From an uncultured Mucilaginibacter sp. (lineage in GTDB: Bacteria > Bacteroidota > Bacteroidia > Sphingobacteriales > Sphingobacteriaceae), in the NCBI RefSeq assembly GCF_913773635.1, contig NZ_CAJYGQ010000003.1, positions 1 through 64,000 of the forward strand: DNA of 64,000 nucleotides, written 5' to 3'. The notes below the pieces were generated by a model. The model ran no database searches. It saw only the letters and a program-made list of their open reading frames with translations, and had not been told where the DNA came from. Every line of letters begins with the position of its first letter. The stretch's first letter is position 1. Made by a program: the position numbers and the translations under genes. Shown in pieces: positions 34,760 to 44,375 of the stretch.

Positions 34760-36460
34760 ATGCCCAATATTCAGTTCATGACGCACAATCCTATAAATAA
34801 TCAAACTTGGTTCTGGCTGTTCTTTTCGCTTTTGGTGGCTTATGTGTTCGGGCTTTTTGTGCCCTTGATGAATGAGGACGCCTCTCATCATGCCAACATT
34901 GCCTTACACATGGTTCAGCACCATAACTATGTTGATTTAGTTGATGATATGGGAAAGGATTATTTAGATAAGCCTCACCTGCACTTCTGGCTCGCGGCGT
35001 TATCATTCAACATATTTGGTGTAAATACAATAGCTTACAAGATACCGTCTTTACTGGCTACCATTTTAGGATTATTTTCGACATTTAAATTAGGCAGCAG
35101 ACTTTATAACCGTAATGCGGGGATGCTGGCGGCTATCATTTACGCAAGCGCGCAGGCCCAGTTTTTGGCTAATAATGATGTACGAATGGATGCCTTGCTG
35201 GCCGCAGGAATTGCCTTTGCCACATGGCAACTGGTTGAGTCGGCAATTACAGCGCGCTGGTACAATTATGTGCTTGCCGGTTTGGGGCTGGCCATGGCTT
35301 TTACAACCAAGGGTATGATTGGGTTTGTTATGCCTTGTATTGCCTTATTTTTCTTTTTACTATATCAGCGTAACTGGCGCGTAATGTTCAGCTGGCGCTG
35401 GCTGGCCATATTTGTGTTTTGGGCTATTTTTATTGCCCCATGTGTTTACTGCTACTATTTACAATATGATTTACACCCCGAGAAGGTGGTGCGTGGGATG
35501 AAAAACGTGTCGGGTGTTAAGTTTATACTCTGGCAGCAAAACTTTGAGCGCTTAGAAGGCAAAAGCTGGGGCAAAGGAAATAAAGATTATTTTTTCTTCT
35601 TTCATACCACTTTATGGGCTTTTCTGCCTTTTTGTTTACTCACCTACATTGCGTTTTTTGACAGGGTTGCCTTCTTTGTAAAAACAAAGTTTCAGTACTT
35701 TAAAAACTATGAGCTTTTAACCACAGGAACCATCATTGTAATTTTTGCCATTATATCATCATCAGGCTACCAGTTGCCACACTATTTAAATGTGTTGTTC
35801 CCAGTTTTTGCAATTATAACAGCCGGGTTTTTAATGCAGAAGTTTGAGATGCACCAGTTTAAAGCGTTAAGCGCTTTCCTCAAAGTTCAATATCTGGTGA
35901 TTTTTATAGTGGCTATTTTGTTGATATTACTAAACTTTTGGTGCTTCCCGCTTAACCGGGTTGCAGTAATTGCAACATCACTTATAGTAGTGGCCGCAAT
36001 GATATATGTATTTGCCAAAGAGCAGGGTGTGCTTGTTAAACTGGTTACATTATCGGTTCTGTTGGCATCGCTAACCAATGTTTTGCTTAACGGGCATGTG
36101 TACCAGGAATTGTTGCGCTACCAGGGTGGTATTGGTTTAGCACAGATAGTTAACCGCAATAATATTCCTAAAAGCAAAATATACAACTACATCGATCATA
36201 GCTCGGGCTTTAACTTTTACACACGAAACTTAACGCCGTTTATTGAGATTAACGAAATTAAGGCTAAAAGAGCTAATGGCGAACAGGTATGGATTTTTAC
36301 CTCCAAAGATTATCTTTACTTACTGAAGGATAACCATATTGGTTTTGATTTGGTGTGTTCTGACGCTGATTACGGAATTTCAAGACTTACACCCGCATTT
36401 CTCAACCCTCGTACCCGTGCGTCAACCTTCGGAAGAGATTACCTGATTAGGGTGAAATAG
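34760..36460 (+). CDS. Glycosyltransferase family 39 membrane protein (ArnT-like)
   Basis: 566 residues from the ATG at 34760 (34778 is also possible). About eleven membrane helices. The first loop has NEDASHHANIALHMV, matching the acidic catalytic motif of GT-C enzymes, and YLDKPHLHFWLAALSFNIFG is the ArnT/GT39 signature. Uses a polyprenyl-phosphate sugar donor on the periplasmic side; the acceptor (lipid A or protein) is not known. Monocistronic. Confidence 0.85.
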   Translation: MPNIQFMTHNPINNQTWFWLFFSLLVAYVFGLFVPLMNEDASHHANIALHMVQHHNYVDLVDDMGKDYLDKPHLHFWLAALSFNIFGVNTIAYKIPSLLATILGLFSTFKLGSRLYNRNAGMLAAIIYASAQAQFLANNDVRMDALLAAGIAFATWQLVESAITARWYNYVLAGLGLAMAFTTKGMIGFVMPCIALFFFLLYQRNWRVMFSWRWLAIFVFWAIFIAPCVYCYYLQYDLHPEKVVRGMKNVSGVKFILWQQNFERLEGKSWGKGNKDYFFFFHTTLWAFLPFCLLTYIAFFDRVAFFVKTKFQYFKNYELLTTGTIIVIFAIISSSGYQLPHYLNVLFPVFAIITAGFLMQKFEMHQFKALSAFLKVQYLVIFIVAILLILLNFWCFPLNRVAVIATSLIVVAAMIYVFAKEQGVLVKLVTLSVLLASLTNVLLNGHVYQELLRYQGGIGLAQIVNRNNIPKSKIYNYIDHSSGFNFYTRNLTPFIEINEIKAKRANGEQVWIFTSKDYLYLLKDNHIGFDLVCSDADYGISRLTPAFLNPRTRASTFGRDYLIRVK

Positions 36461-36568
36461 GAAACCATTTTATTGAATTTGAACGAAACAGGACTTTTAT
36501 CAACGGTTACGGACTGTTTGTTTTACTGATTCGATTTTAAACGCTGTCAATATGTGTTTACTACCCTA

Positions 36569-36598
36569 TTGACTTTCAAAATAAAACACTTATATTTG
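36569..36598 (+). promoter_or_regulatory. Promoter of rimP-nusA-infB
   Basis: TTG (36569-36571), 19 bp, TATATTTG (36591-36598): exact consensus. The transcript should start near 36605, directly before the hairpin at 36607-36634. Confidence 0.8.
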
Positions 36599-36606
36599 CA
36601 TATCGG

Positions 36607-36634
36607 AAGAGGGGACCTTATGTCCCCTCTTTTT
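36607..36634 (+). promoter_or_regulatory. GC-rich hairpin with T-run in the rimP leader
   Basis: AAGAGGGGAC and GTCCCCTCTT form a perfect 10-bp stem with a 5-nt loop and the right arm runs into TTTTTATT. It has the form of an intrinsic terminator but lies at the very 5' end of the predicted rimP transcript and 146 bp past the upstream gene. It could be the upstream gene's terminator, a 5' stabilising hairpin, or an attenuator. Confidence 0.6.
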
Positions 36635-36656
36635 ATTATCAATCAATTTTTTGCAA

Positions 36657-37124
36657 ATGACTAACGTTGAAAAGAGGGCGGCAGAACTGGTTGAAGAAAA
36701 ACTGGCCGAGAAGCCCGGGATATTTTTAGTGAGTGTAAAGATGCATAGCAACGGCAAGCTCATTATTTTAATTGATGGCGATAATGGGCTTGGTATTAGT
36801 GATTGTGTTGATGTGAGCCGCCATGTAGGGTTTCATCTGGAAGAGGAAAACGTGGTTGAAGACGCTTACAACCTCGAAGTTTCGTCGCCAGGGATTGATA
36901 CACCGCTTGAACTGCCCAGGCAGTATACAAAAAATATTGGGCGTAGGGTATCAGTCAAAACAACTGACGGAACCAAGCGCGAAGGTAAGTTGCTTGCCTA
37001 TGCTGATGGTAGCGTAATTATTGAAGAAACCATCAAAGAAAAAGGAAAGAAGGCGGAGCTGGTTGAAAGTGCCATCCCGACTGAGAATATAGCAGAAACT
37101 AAAGTTTTAATATCGTTTAAATAA
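36657..37124 (+). CDS. rimP: Ribosome maturation factor RimP
   Basis: 155 residues from the ATG at 36657 (TTG at 36651 rejected). DUF150 N-domain with LIDGDNGLGISDCVDVSRHVG and LEVSSPGIDTPL, then an SH3-like C-domain. Required for 30S assembly. First gene of rimP-nusA-infB; nusA follows after 1 bp. Confidence 0.93.
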   Translation: MTNVEKRAAELVEEKLAEKPGIFLVSVKMHSNGKLIILIDGDNGLGISDCVDVSRHVGFHLEEENVVEDAYNLEVSSPGIDTPLELPRQYTKNIGRRVSVKTTDGTKREGKLLAYADGSVIIEETIKEKGKKAELVESAIPTENIAETKVLISFK

Positions 37125-37125
37125 C

Positions 37126-38361
37126 ATGAGCAATATTAATTTAATTGACTCTTTTCAGGAGTTCAAGGATTTTAAAAACATTGACCGCCCAACAATGATG
37201 AGCGTGCTGGAGGATGTATTCCGCAGCATGATTAGGAAAAAATATGGCACCGACGAAAATTGTGACGTCATTGTAAATACCGATAACGGTGACTTGGAAA
37301 TTTGGCGCACACGTACCGTAATGGAAGACGGTTTTTCGGAGGATGATGACCTGGAGATTGAGCTTGCTGAAGCACACAAGCATGATCCTGATTTGGAAGT
37401 TGGTGATGAATTTATTGAGCAGATTACCTTGGAAAGCTTTGGTCGTCGTGCCATATTAGCTGCCCGTCAAACACTGGTTTCTAAAATTTTAGAGCTTGAA
37501 AAAGACGAAATATTTAAGAAGTATAAAGATCGTGTAGGTGAATTGATTACCGGTGAAGTTTACCAGGTTTGGAAAAAAGAAACCCTGGTGCTTGACGATG
37601 AGGGTAATGAATTGTTACTCCCAAAAAGCGAGCAGATACCTGCGGATTACTTTAAAAAAGGTGATAGCGTAAAAGCGGTGGTACACAAGGTTGATATGAT
37701 GAATAGCAACCCTAAAATCATTATTTCGCGTACCGCTCCTGAGTTTTTACAGCGTTTATTTGAGCTGGAAGTGCCAGAAATTTTTGATGGCTTAATTACC
37801 ATTAAGAAAATTGTACGTGAACCAGGCGAGCGTGCTAAAGTAGCGGTGGAATCATATGATGACCGTATCGACCCTGTAGGTGCCTGTGTAGGTATGAAAG
37901 GTTCGCGTATTCATGGTATTGTGCGTGAGTTGAAGAACGAAAACATAGATGTAATAAACTATACCAACAATATTCAGTTATACATTCAGCGTGCATTGTC
38001 TCCGGCTAAAATAACCACTATCAAGCTTGATGATGAGCGCAAAACAGCGGCCGTTTATTTAAAGCCTGATCAGGTTTCTTTAGCTATTGGCCGTGGTGGA
38101 CATAACATTAAACTTGCCGGTAAGTTAACCGGTTATGAGGTTGATGTGTACCGCGAAGCGGATGAAGAAGAGGAAGATGTGGATATAGAAGAGTTTTCGG
38201 ACGAAATTGACAGCTGGATTATTGACGAGTTCAAGCGTGTTGGTTTAGATACCGCAAAATCAATATTGGCACTGGGTGTGGGCGAATTAGTTAAACGTAC
38301 CGACCTTGAGGAAGAAACGGTTAAAGAAGTTTTATCAATTCTGCAGGCCGAGTTTGAATAA
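37126..38361 (+). CDS. nusA: Transcription termination/antitermination protein NusA
   Basis: 411 residues. N-terminal RNA-polymerase-binding domain (1-125), S1 domain (about 130-200, GELITGEVYQVWKKE), and KH1/KH2 (VGACVGMKGSRIHGIV, LAIGRGGHNIKLA), then an acidic linker (DEEEEDVDIEEF) and a short helical domain. The length is normal for Bacteroidota. Modulates pausing and termination. Confidence 0.94.
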   Translation: MSNINLIDSFQEFKDFKNIDRPTMMSVLEDVFRSMIRKKYGTDENCDVIVNTDNGDLEIWRTRTVMEDGFSEDDDLEIELAEAHKHDPDLEVGDEFIEQITLESFGRRAILAARQTLVSKILELEKDEIFKKYKDRVGELITGEVYQVWKKETLVLDDEGNELLLPKSEQIPADYFKKGDSVKAVVHKVDMMNSNPKIIISRTAPEFLQRLFELEVPEIFDGLITIKKIVREPGERAKVAVESYDDRIDPVGACVGMKGSRIHGIVRELKNENIDVINYTNNIQLYIQRALSPAKITTIKLDDERKTAAVYLKPDQVSLAIGRGGHNIKLAGKLTGYEVDVYREADEEEEDVDIEEFSDEIDSWIIDEFKRVGLDTAKSILALGVGELVKRTDLEEETVKEVLSILQAEFE

Positions 38362-38386
38362 GCTCCCATATGCCAATAAAAAATAG

Positions 38387-38394
38387 TAAATTTG
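38387..38394 (+). promoter_or_regulatory. Possible internal -7 element for infB
   Basis: TAAATTTG fits TAnnTTTG, 30 bp before the infB ATG, in the 62-bp nusA-infB gap. No -33 TTG at the right spacing. Confidence 0.35.
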
Positions 38395-38423
38395 CATATA
38401 ATAAGCAGAGAAAGAATTATTAA

Positions 38424-41400
38424 ATGTCAGAAGACAAAAGTATAAAGTTAATAAAGGCAGCAAAAGAGCTTAACATTGGTATAGGCACTATTGTCGATTT
38501 TTTATCATCAAAAGGATATAAAGTTGACCGTAACCCTATGACCGCTCTTAACGGTGAAATGTACAGTACACTGGTAAAGCAGTTTGCAGCCGATAAGATT
38601 ATTAAGGAGGAAGCCAAGCAGATCAACATTGGTAAAATACGCCGTGATGAGCCTGGTGCTGCCCCTGAAAAGCCGGCTGAAAGCCGTTCGAACGAATTTG
38701 AAAAGGATGAGATCCTGATCAAAAACGCAGGAACGTTTGCTGCCCCGTCTAAACCAAAAGAAGCCGAAAAACCTGAGGGTTCATTGCCTGGGGTGAAAGT
38801 AGTAGGTAAAATTGATTTAGATAACTTGAACAAGCCTGCTCCTCGTGCAGAGGTTAAGGAAGAGCCTGTAGCTAAAGCAGCAGAGCCTGCGAAGCCGGCA
38901 CCTGTTCCTGAGCCTGTGGCGAAACCAGAGCCTAAGGCTGAGCCTGTAGCTGAAAAGCCAGGAGTTGCACCAGTGGCCGAAAAGCCAGCTGCGCCTGTGA
39001 CTTCGGCAACTCCAGTGGAGCCAGTAGCTAAGCCTGAGCCTGTAGTTGAAAAGCCAGCAGTTGCACCAGCGGCCGAAAAGCCTGCTGCACCTGTAACACC
39101 ATCAACTCCGCCTGCTTCAACGCCTGCAGCACCAACACCTGCACCTGCCGAAGAGCCTGCACGTGAGAACGAGGTAATAAGAGCGAAAGCTGAACGCCTT
39201 ACCGGCCCTAACGTGGTAGGTAAAATTACATTACCGGTTGATAACAGCCGTCGTGGCGGACCAGTTGCCTCATCATCTAACGCAAACTCTGCCGATCATA
39301 AGCGCAAGCGTAAGCGTAAAGAGAACGGACCTAATCCTAATGCTCCGCAAGGAGGTCAGCAAGGACAACAAGGTGGAGGTGGCCAGCAAGGTGGCAATCG
39401 TCAGGGTGGTGGTTTCCAGCAAGGCGGTCGTCCGGGTTTTGGTAACCGTCCGGGTGGACCAAACCAGGGTGGCAATCGCCAGGGTGGATTCAACCGTAAT
39501 GCACCGGCGGGCGCTCCTAAAGAAGAACCTTCAGAAAAAGAAATACAAGACCAGATTAAGGCTACACTTGCCCGTTTGAGCGGTGCAGGTAAGTCGGGCA
39601 AATTTGCTCAGCGTGCTAAATTCCGTCGTCAAAAACGTGATGATGTAGCTGCATCAGCAGAGGAAGCAGCACTGGAACAAGAACTGCAGTCGAGAGTATT
39701 AAAAGTTACTGAGTTTGTAACAGCCAATGAGCTGGCATCGTTGATGGATGTTTCAGTAACGCAAATTATCTCTACCTGTATGAGCTTGGGTATGTTCGTA
39801 TCCATTAACCAGCGTTTGGATGCAGAGACACTAAGCATTGTTGCCGAAGAATTTGGTTACCAGATTGAGTTTGTTAAGCCTGACGAAGAAGAAATTAATC
39901 TTGAGGAAGAAGACGATGAAGCTGATTTAATCCCGCGTGCGCCAATTGTTACCATTATGGGTCACGTTGACCACGGTAAAACTTCATTGCTCGATTTCAT
40001 ACGTAAAACTAACGTTATTGGCGGCGAAGCAGGTGGTATTACCCAGCACATTGGTGCATACGAGGTAACGCTTGAAGACAAAGGCAAGATTACATTCTTG
40101 GATACTCCGGGTCACGAGGCGTTTACCGCCATGCGTGCACGCGGTGCCCAGGTGACAGATATTGTTATTATAGTAATTGCGGCTGATGATGCTGTGATGC
40201 CGCAAACCCGCGAGGCTATAAACCACGCGCAGGCTGCCGGTGCACCAATCATTTTTGCCTTCAATAAAATCGACAAGCCTGGCGCTAACGCCGACAGGGT
40301 GCGTGAGCAACTTGCGGGTATGAATATTTTGGTTGAGGACTGGGGTGGTAAATACCAATCACAGGAAATCTCAGCTAAATCAGGTTTAAATGTAAACCTA
40401 TTGTTAGAAAAAGTATTGCTTGAAGCTGAGTTATTAGAGCTTAAAGCTAATCCTAAAAAACGTGCAGTAGGTACAGTAATTGAGGCTGCTTTAGATAAAG
40501 GCCGTGGTATTGTAACCACTGTATTAGTACAAGCAGGTACCTTACGCGTGGGTGATCCTATATTAGCCGGTAGCTATAGTGGCCGCGTTAAAGCGTTAAC
40601 AAACGAGCGTGGTATGCGTGTAAACGAAGCCGGACCAAGCACCCCTGTACAGGTACTGGGTATGCAAGGTGCACCTACCGCAGGTGACCGCTTTAATGCT
40701 CTTGAAAGTGAAAGCGAAGCACGCGACATAGCCAACAAACGTTTGCAATTGCAACGTGAGCAGGGCTTACGTACGCAGAAACATATCACTCTTGATGAAA
40801 TTGGCCGTCGTTTGGCAATTGGTAACTTTAAAGAGCTTAATATCATTGTTAAAGGTGACGTGGATGGCTCAATCGAAGCGTTATCAGACTCTTTATTGAA
40901 GCAATCTACTGATCAGATTCAGGTTAATATTATCTCTAAAGGCGTAGGTCAGATTTCTGAGTCAGACGTATTATTGGCAACAGCTTCTGATGCGATCATT
41001 ATCGGTTTCCAGGTGCGTCCGTCAAGCAGTGCACGTAAACTGGCAGAGCAGGAGCAAATTGATATTCGCCTGTACTCAATAATCTACGATGCCATCAATG
41101 AGATAAAAACTGCAATGGAAGGCATGCTTGCGCCAACCTTTGAAGAGAAGATTGTGGCTAACGTTGAAATACGTGAAACCTTCAAAATCAGTAAGGTTGG
41201 TACTATTGCCGGTTGTATGGTATTGGATGGTAAAATTACACGTAACAGCAAAATACGCGTTATACGCGAAGGTGTAGTAATATACACTGGTGAGCTTGCC
41301 TCTTTAAAACGTTACAAAGACGATGTTAAAGAAGTTAACCAAGGCTACGAGTGTGGTTTGAACATCCAAAACTTTAACAACATTGAAGTAGGCGATATAG

Positions 41401-41441
41401 TTGAAGCTTACGAAAATGTAGAAGTGAAAAGAAAACTATAA
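38424..41441 (+). CDS. infB: Translation initiation factor IF-2
   Basis: 1005 residues. IF2_N domain (1-60), a long Pro/Ala/Glu-rich linker (about 130-265) built of similar units such as PVAEKP and VEKPA, a Gly/Gln/Asn-rich segment (about 305-355), then IF2 core: GTPase G1 GHVDHGKTS near 513, G3 [10 protein letters not shown]4 NKID, followed by the beta-barrel and the C-terminal initiator-tRNA-binding domain. The core is normal; the linker is longer than in proteobacteria, as usual for Bacteroidota. Confidence 0.95.
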   Translation: MSEDKSIKLIKAAKELNIGIGTIVDFLSSKGYKVDRNPMTALNGEMYSTLVKQFAADKIIKEEAKQINIGKIRRDEPGAAPEKPAESRSNEFEKDEILIKNAGTFAAPSKPKEAEKPEGSLPGVKVVGKIDLDNLNKPAPRAEVKEEPVAKAAEPAKPAPVPEPVAKPEPKAEPVAEKPGVAPVAEKPAAPVTSATPVEPVAKPEPVVEKPAVAPAAEKPAAPVTPSTPPASTPAAPTPAPAEEPARENEVIRAKAERLTGPNVVGKITLPVDNSRRGGPVASSSNANSADHKRKRKRKENGPNPNAPQGGQQGQQGGGGQQGGNRQGGGFQQGGRPGFGNRPGGPNQGGNRQGGFNRNAPAGAPKEEPSEKEIQDQIKATLARLSGAGKSGKFAQRAKFRRQKRDDVAASAEEAALEQELQSRVLKVTEFVTANELASLMDVSVTQIISTCMSLGMFVSINQRLDAETLSIVAEEFGYQIEFVKPDEEEINLEEEDDEADLIPRAPIVTIMGHVDHGKTSLLDFIRKTNVIGGEAGGITQHIGAYEVTLEDKGKITFLDTPGHEAFTAMRARGAQVTDIVIIVIAADDAVMPQTREAINHAQAAGAPIIFAFNKIDKPGANADRVREQLAGMNILVEDWGGKYQSQEISAKSGLNVNLLLEKVLLEAELLELKANPKKRAVGTVIEAALDKGRGIVTTVLVQAGTLRVGDPILAGSYSGRVKALTNERGMRVNEAGPSTPVQVLGMQGAPTAGDRFNALESESEARDIANKRLQLQREQGLRTQKHITLDEIGRRLAIGNFKELNIIVKGDVDGSIEALSDSLLKQSTDQIQVNIISKGVGQISESDVLLATASDAIIIGFQVRPSSSARKLAEQEQIDIRLYSIIYDAINEIKTAMEGMLAPTFEEKIVANVEIRETFKISKVGTIAGCMVLDGKITRNSKIRVIREGVVIYTGELASLKRYKDDVKEVNQGYECGLNIQNFNNIEVGDIVEAYENVEVKRKL

Positions 41442-41460
41442 TATAGTTGAATATTTTTTG

Positions 41461-41491
41461 AAGGCCGTTATTTTATATAGCGGCCTTTTTT
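41461..41491 (+). terminator. Terminator of rimP-nusA-infB
   Basis: AAGGCCGTTA and TAGCGGCCTT pair (one wobble), 7-nt loop, followed by six Ts. Confidence 0.85.
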
Positions 41492-41530
41492 GCGTTAAAA
41501 GGAATCTATTTGTAGCACTTTTCGCTTGTT

Positions 41531-42049
41531 GTGGCAAAGCGTAGGGGTAAATTCAAGGTAACCATGTATAACCAAACTAAACTATTGGATGATAATCCTT
41601 TGGTGCTCTATAATGGTATTCCTGTCTTTGATATGAATAAAGTGTTTGCGCTTGACCCACTAAAGCTAAGAAAACTTGAAGTAATGCCCGACCGCTATTT
41701 ATATGGCGCTGCACGCTTTGATGGTGTATTAAGTTTCACAACTTATAAAGATGATTTGGCCGGTTTTGAGATAGATCCGCGCGCTGCTGTGCTTGATTAT
41801 GAAGGCTTACAGCTTCAGCGTAAGTTTTATTCGCCGGTGTATGATACGGATTTGCAGCGCGCCAGTCGCACACCCGATTTTAGGACTGCGCTGTACTGGT
41901 CTCCGGATGTTTATACAGATGCTGCCGGCAACGCTAACTTGTCGTTCTATACGTCAGACCAGCCAGGTAAATATGCCGTTGTTATACAAGGTTTAAATGC
42001 CGATGGAGAAGCAGGCAGTAAACAATTTGTTTTTGAGGTGAAAAAATAA
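41531..42049 (+). pseudogene. Remnant of a large beta-domain (carboxypeptidase-regulatory / MG2-like) protein
   Basis: Only the last 172 codons are open; a stop at 41513 closes the frame upstream and there is no signal peptide, good start (GTG at 41531) or promoter. The text resembles the C-terminal end of secreted Bacteroidota proteins of 800 or more residues: NPLVLYNGIPVFDMNKVFAL resembles a TonB-plug-like domain, and YWSPDVYTDAAGNANLSFYT ends with a macroglobulin-like strand. It starts 40 bp after the infB terminator, so deletion probably removed the 5' part. The coding frame itself is intact. Confidence 0.6.
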
Positions 42050-42052
42050 TAC

Positions 42053-42730
42053 TTACTTGCAGTACCTGGCCAGGTAATCGTCAGCCAGGCTACTGCCTGT
42101 ATTTTTTATGAAGTTCCAGTCTTTACATGCACCGTCTTTGTCGCCTTGCTTTAATTTCTCATTAGCCTGATCAAGCACATCTTTCCAAAGCTCCTCATTA
42201 ATACCAAGCTGTTGCTTTAAACGCTCAATGGTTGATTCATTTCGCTCATCGGCCTTGCCACTTCGTTTATTGATGTAGTAATTGGTTATAGCGTTTTCCA
42301 ACTCCTGGCGTTTTTGATAAGCTGCTATGGCCTGGCCCATGCTCATTTGTGGTACGGAGGTTCCGTTATTACGCTGACAACGTACATAATCGGGCCTGAA
42401 GCTGATAGGCAGCACAACCCTTACAGCGCGCTTGTAATCGGCAGGAATATTCCATTTACCTGAAGTTAGCTTAATAACCCTCAAAGCTTCGTCGTCAAGG
42501 TCAATGCCTGGTCCTTGTTGTATCATTGCATCGGTAACCCGCCCGTCTGTTTGAATCATAAAACTCACCTGCACTGCAGCCGCAATACAATTTTGGCTCG
42601 AAAACTCAGGGTAAACAATTTTGCTTTGCAAGAAGGCATCAAGCGCAGCCGGGCCGCCTTTAAAAGTTGGTTGAGCTTTAGCCGGTGCTAAAGCCATTAT
42701 AAAAATGAGTGGGAGGAAATACTTAAGCAT
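42053..42730 (-). CDS. Periplasmic TonB-C-domain protein
   Basis: 225 residues from the ATG at 42730 (42742 also possible). Signal peptide with cleavage near APAKAQ. TonB C-terminal-like domain at about 25-115 (PEFSSQNCIAAAVQVSFMI, DGRVTDAMI, DDEALRVIKL), then a charged helical region with DGACKDW. No N-terminal membrane anchor is kept after the signal, unlike true energy-transducing TonB, so it is a relative. Last gene of a minus-strand set from LolC/E down. Role unknown. Confidence 0.7.
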   Translation of the reverse strand: MLKYFLPLIFIMALAPAKAQPTFKGGPAALDAFLQSKIVYPEFSSQNCIAAAVQVSFMIQTDGRVTDAMIQQGPGIDLDDEALRVIKLTSGKWNIPADYKRAVRVVLPISFRPDYVRCQRNNGTSVPQMSMGQAIAAYQKRQELENAITNYYINKRSGKADERNESTIERLKQQLGINEELWKDVLDQANEKLKQGDKDGACKDWNFIKNTGSSLADDYLARYCK

Positions 42731-42768
42731 TATATAAATCAATTACTTATATAATACTAACGCATAAA

Positions 42769-43476
42769 TCAAATTATGGTTGCCCTGTTAAGTTGTAAAA
42801 TTATTTCAGGATCAGGAACGTTTTGCATGTAGCTATCCTTGTCTGACAGCTTGCAAACTCCGGGATAGTCACCTTCAAGGCCTTGCATGTCAAACATCAA
42901 TTGAAAATGCAGGTGTGGCGGCCAGTTGCCATTTTCGGCTGCCAAGCCGAAGCACGCAATCTGCTCACCTTGGTTTACCCACTTATTTCTTTCTAACCCA
43001 TCGAGGCTTTGGGTATTCAAATGCCCGTATAATGAATATAAAGTCAGGCCATCAAGTTTGTGCTCAAGTATAATGGTAGCGCCATAATCGCCAAAGGAGT
43101 TATTGTCTTTAAAGCTATGTACCGTTCCGGCTAATGGTGCATATACAGGAGTACCGGCGGGTGACCATATATCAATACCTAAATGTAGCCTACGTGGTTC
43201 CTGGTTGGGTGTATCAAACAGTGGGCTACGGCTGTAAAGCGTGCGGTGTTCCATGTAGCCGCCAATGCCGTACCTGCAATCGTTACGGCTTAGCGTCTGT
43301 ACAATCCACTGGCTAAATTCACCAGTATTGGCAATGGTTGCTGGTGATAAGTCCTTATTGCTGCTAGTGAAATTGAATTTATACAGGCGGTCATGCAAAA
43401 AGTCAATATCAACCACGCTTGATAGGGCGTGTGGATGCTTGCTGCAATATTCAGCTAATTGCAGATGTTTATCCAT
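42769..43476 (-). CDS. M23 family metallopeptidase
   Basis: 235 residues, no signal peptide. Peptidase_M23 core with the zinc ligands HLGIDIW (His, Asp) and HLHFQ (His), plus TPVYAPLAGTV. Lysostaphin-type enzymes cut peptide cross-links in peptidoglycan. Lack of a signal peptide is odd for a wall enzyme; either a later or altered start has been lost, or the substrate is cytoplasmic. 23 bp after rbfA. Confidence 0.8.
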   Translation of the reverse strand: MDKHLQLAEYCSKHPHALSSVVDIDFLHDRLYKFNFTSSNKDLSPATIANTGEFSQWIVQTLSRNDCRYGIGGYMEHRTLYSRSPLFDTPNQEPRRLHLGIDIWSPAGTPVYAPLAGTVHSFKDNNSFGDYGATIILEHKLDGLTLYSLYGHLNTQSLDGLERNKWVNQGEQIACFGLAAENGNWPPHLHFQLMFDMQGLEGDYPGVCKLSDKDSYMQNVPDPEIILQLNRATII

Positions 43477-43498
43477 GAGTTTAGACTGTGAAGTTTAA

Positions 43499-43876
43499 TT
43501 ATTGCTGTTCGTCGTCTGGCTGGCGGGGCTCTTTGCTTATCTTCTCAAAAATTTTATCCATACGTTCAACGTATTCATTAGTATCATCTACAAAAAACTC
43601 AAGTTGAGGAATTACCCTTACTTGGTCTTTTATGCGTGCACCTAATTTGTAACGGATTTCAGACGAGTGAGATTTAACAAGCTGAAGCGCCTGTTGTGTA
43701 TTGGTGTTATTAAAAAAGCTTAAAAATACACGTGCTATAGCCAAATCGGGCGTTACCCTAACTTTGGTAATAGTTACCAGCGTGTTTGGTAAAAAGTTCA
43801 TTCCTTCACGCTGAAATATTGCTGCCAGGTCTTGCTGTAAAACTCCGGCAAATTTTTGTTGACGTTTTGATTCCAT
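43499..43876 (-). CDS. rbfA: 30S ribosome-binding factor RbfA
   Basis: 125 residues. KH-like fold: LPNTLVTITKVRVTPDLAIARVFLSF and IRYKLGARIKDQVRVIPQLEFFVDD are typical. Matures the 5' end of 16S rRNA. Lies in the LolC/E-lipoprotein-rbfA order, common in Bacteroidota. Confidence 0.93.
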   Translation of the reverse strand: MESKRQQKFAGVLQQDLAAIFQREGMNFLPNTLVTITKVRVTPDLAIARVFLSFFNNTNTQQALQLVKSHSSEIRYKLGARIKDQVRVIPQLEFFVDDTNEYVERMDKIFEKISKEPRQPDDEQQ

Positions 43877-43994
43877 GATAATTTTATTTAGGTGAAAGAA
43901 TAGAGGTTAAATGTAAAAGGCAAAAACAGGTAATTAGTTTTAATAGGATTGGCGAAGCGGTTTTAAAAAGAAAAAATGTCTAAATCCGCCTGGT

Positions 43995-44366
43995 TCAATT
44001 ACACAAATCCTGCGGTATTTCTTTTGTGATTTTGATAACTTTTTTCACCACAAGCGTGCTGTCATAATCAGAGCCCATACCTTCGCTGCCCGATTTTATA
44101 CTTACGCCCTCTACTTCAACATAAACGGGCTCGTAAGGCTTCTCAAAGTTCATTTGCGAATACTTAAGCTCTAATTGTGCTGAACTATCAGTTACCCAAT
44201 ATTCATGGGTATCATCGCAGTTTTTAAATGATTTTACTTCGGGTCCAAAACTGTATAATCCCTTAAAGGTATGCAGCTTGCCCTGGCTGCCTTTGTTACC
44301 ATTGCATGAACACAATACCGCTATTGCCATTGCCACAAATCCAAATATTAACAGCTTGTACCGCAT
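43995..44366 (-). CDS. NlpE C-terminal-like lipoprotein
   Basis: 123 residues. Signal peptide with lipobox VLCSC, Cys21, then an OB-like domain: FKNCDDTHEYWVTDSS, LELKYSQ, EPVYVEVEG, and a final LCN. This is the pattern of the NlpE C-terminal domain without the N-terminal half. The gene lies 9 bp after the LolC/E permease, so it may be linked to lipoprotein trafficking; inference. Confidence 0.6.
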   Translation of the reverse strand: MRYKLLIFGFVAMAIAVLCSCNGNKGSQGKLHTFKGLYSFGPEVKSFKNCDDTHEYWVTDSSAQLELKYSQMNFEKPYEPVYVEVEGVSIKSGSEGMGSDYDSTLVVKKVIKITKEIPQDLCN

Positions 44367-44375
44367 AACGCAAAT

